From Actinomycetota bacterium (GTDB lineage Bacteria; Actinomycetota; Acidimicrobiia; Acidimicrobiales; Ilumatobacteraceae): a stretch of 8,258 nt of DNA. The translations under genes were made by a program, and so were the position numbers. Below are positions 7,112-8,258 of this stretch, piece after piece. Each line of letters begins with the position of its first letter. The stretch's first letter is position 1. The notes below the pieces were generated by a model, which worked only from the letters and a program-made list of their open reading frames with translations, was not told the DNA's origin and made no database searches. The stretch lies in NCBI GenBank assembly GCA_005789925.1, contig SXWG01000125.1:1-8258 (forward strand), written 5' to 3'.

Positions 7112-8258
7112 CTATTTGGCTACTAGATAGAGGAGTGGAAGAACCGCCGAGATACCGGCTGCAAGTGCCACCAGCGCGCTGGAAACCGGTCCACTCACGT
7201 TGTCGCCGAGGAGACGTCGACGACGGGACAAGATCCAGATGACGACAATCAGCGGCGGCGCTGCCAGCCCGTTCAAGATCGCCGCCCAATAGAGCATCCG
7301 CACTGGGTTCGTGCCGACCATGTTCATGACCGACCCGATGACCATCGAGCAAGCAATCACCCCGTAGAAAGCCTTAGCTTGCGAGACCCTCAACCCGAGC
7401 CCTTCGCGCCAACCGAATGTCTCAGCGATGGCATACGACGTCGACCCAGCTAGCACCGGCACCGCCAGTAAGCCCGTGCCGACGATGCCAAGCGTGAAGA
7501 GCAACCGAGCACCACTGCCCGCCAAAGGTTCGAGTGCCAGCGCAGCTTCCTCTGCAGTGCTCACCGATGTGATGCCGGCCTTGCCGAGTGTCGCAGCCGA
7601 CGTGACCATGATCGCGAACATGACGAGCACACCCGATGACATACCTGCAAAGACATCGCCACGCATTGCGCGCAAGTGTGCAGCCGAATCTGATCCATCG
7701 TCAGCATCGAGAGCGTGGTCTTGTAATTCCTCGACCTCCTCACTCGTCTGCCAGAAAAAGAGATATGGCGAGATTGTCGTGCCGAACAGTGCAATCAGGG
7801 CTGCGAGCGTCTCTCGCGACATCGAAAACGACGGAACAAAGACCGACGAGGCGACGTCACCCCAATCGACATCGACGACGAACATGACAACGAGATAAGA
7901 AATCAATGAGAGACACAACCAGCGAAGAACCTGTGAGTAGCGGTGATATGGGATGAAGATCTCTAGTGACATCATCACGGTGGCAAAAATGATGACCAAC
8001 ACAACTTCGGGCAACGGAATCAACATGCCTGTCGCAGCGGCCATCGAGCCAAGGTCAGCCCCGATGTTGAACGTGTTGGCACTCACCACCAAAGTGAGCG
8101 AGATGTACAACACCCACCGTGGCAATTCACGTTTGATGAGTGCAGCCAGCCCGCGCCCAGACATCAGGCCGAGACGTGCCGTCGCTTCTTGCACAGCAAT
8201 CGCAAGCGGCAAGGCAACGATGGTTGACCATAGAAGCGAGAATCCGAATGCCGCTCCC
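7112..8258 (-). CDS. Nramp-family divalent metal transporter, SPY-type TM6 (5' end off window)
   Basis: An integral membrane transporter of the Nramp/SLC11 fold, N-terminally incomplete. The frame is open to the right edge (reading AAFGFSLLWST before the TTG at 8212), so that TTG is not the real start. Seen, numbered from 8212: a TM2-like segment ending in QEATARLGLMSG, TM3 ANTFNIGADLGSM at 45-57, the TM6 stretch FGTTISPYLFFWQ at 143-155, an acidic cytoplasmic loop (EEVEELQDHALDADD, 158-172), VGTGLLAVPVLAG at 244-256, NGLAAPPL at 314-321, and a final hydrophobic helix ending in VAK. Known: canonical Nramps have DPGN in TM1 (off the window here) and Met-Pro-His in TM6, whose Met binds the transition metal. 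Here Ser148-Pro149-Tyr150 replaces it (7763-7771), so Mn2+/Fe2+ specificity should not be assumed. Next downstream gene: the secreted protein. Confidence 0.88.
   Translation of the reverse strand, partial: GAAFGFSLLWSTIVALPLAIAVQEATARLGLMSGRGLAALIKRELPRWVLYISLTLVVSANTFNIGADLGSMAAATGMLIPLPEVVLVIIFATVMMSLEIFIPYHRYSQVLRWLCLSLISYLVVMFVVDVDWGDVASSVFVPSFSMSRETLAALIALFGTTISPYLFFWQTSEEVEELQDHALDADDGSDSAAHLRAMRGDVFAGMSSGVLVMFAIMVTSAATLGKAGITSVSTAEEAALALEPLAGSGARLLFTLGIVGTGLLAVPVLAGSTSYAIAETFGWREGLGLRVSQAKAFYGVIACSMVIGSVMNMVGTNPVRMLYWAAILNGLAAPPLIVVIWILSRRRRLLGDNVSGPVSSALVALAAGISAVLPLLYLVAK

Noticed and set aside
8210..8212. TTG at 8212 as the start of the Nramp gene
   Set aside because: The frame stays open upstream to the window edge and encodes conserved Nramp residues there (AAFGFSLLWST), so the gene begins outside the window.

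Overview
The window comes from a bacterium, most likely an actinomycete-type organism. The reasons are mixed ATG/GTG starts, a GTG start with no Shine-Dalgarno sequence that suits leaderless translation, a GC content that looks to be in the mid-50s per cent by eye, and family variants common in Actinomycetota (GLPRTGTT sulfotransferases and an SPY-type Nramp). An aquatic Acidimicrobiia-like lineage is possible, but nothing here proves it. There are seven genes, and two run off the ends. No RNA genes, insertion sequences or CRISPR arrays were seen.

Left part (1-2426, minus strand): a two-gene unit encodes a PAPS-type sulfotransferase (1173-2426) followed 12 nt later by an alkylsulfatase-like metallo-beta-lactamase-fold hydrolase. 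The hydrolase starts at GTG 1160 and runs off the left edge. Its reading frame is open for 386 codons. In its metal motif the first His is replaced by Gln.

Middle (2458-5087, plus strand): a tightly packed three-gene unit encodes a Gfo/Idh/MocA oxidoreductase, a short-chain dehydrogenase/reductase and a phytanoyl-CoA-dioxygenase-type (PhyH) Fe(II)/2-oxoglutarate oxygenase. Spacings are 2 nt and 9 nt, which suggests translational coupling. This unit and the sulfotransferase unit diverge from a gap of only 31 bp with two overlapping -10-like hexamers, so they are probably co-regulated. Together they look like a small-molecule oxidation and sulfation/desulfation cassette whose substrate cannot be read from the sequence.

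Right part (5092-8258, minus strand): an Nramp-family transporter enters from the right edge. The canonical TM6 Met-Pro-His is replaced by Ser-Pro-Tyr. After 76 bp with a candidate promoter comes a 647-residue secreted protein with a signal peptide, acidic calcium-loop repeats of thrombospondin-3 type and a short collagen-like Gly-X-Y tail built on 18-bp tandem DNA repeats. This gene converges on the PhyH gene with 4 bp between the stop codons. There is no gene-free stretch longer than 76 bp.
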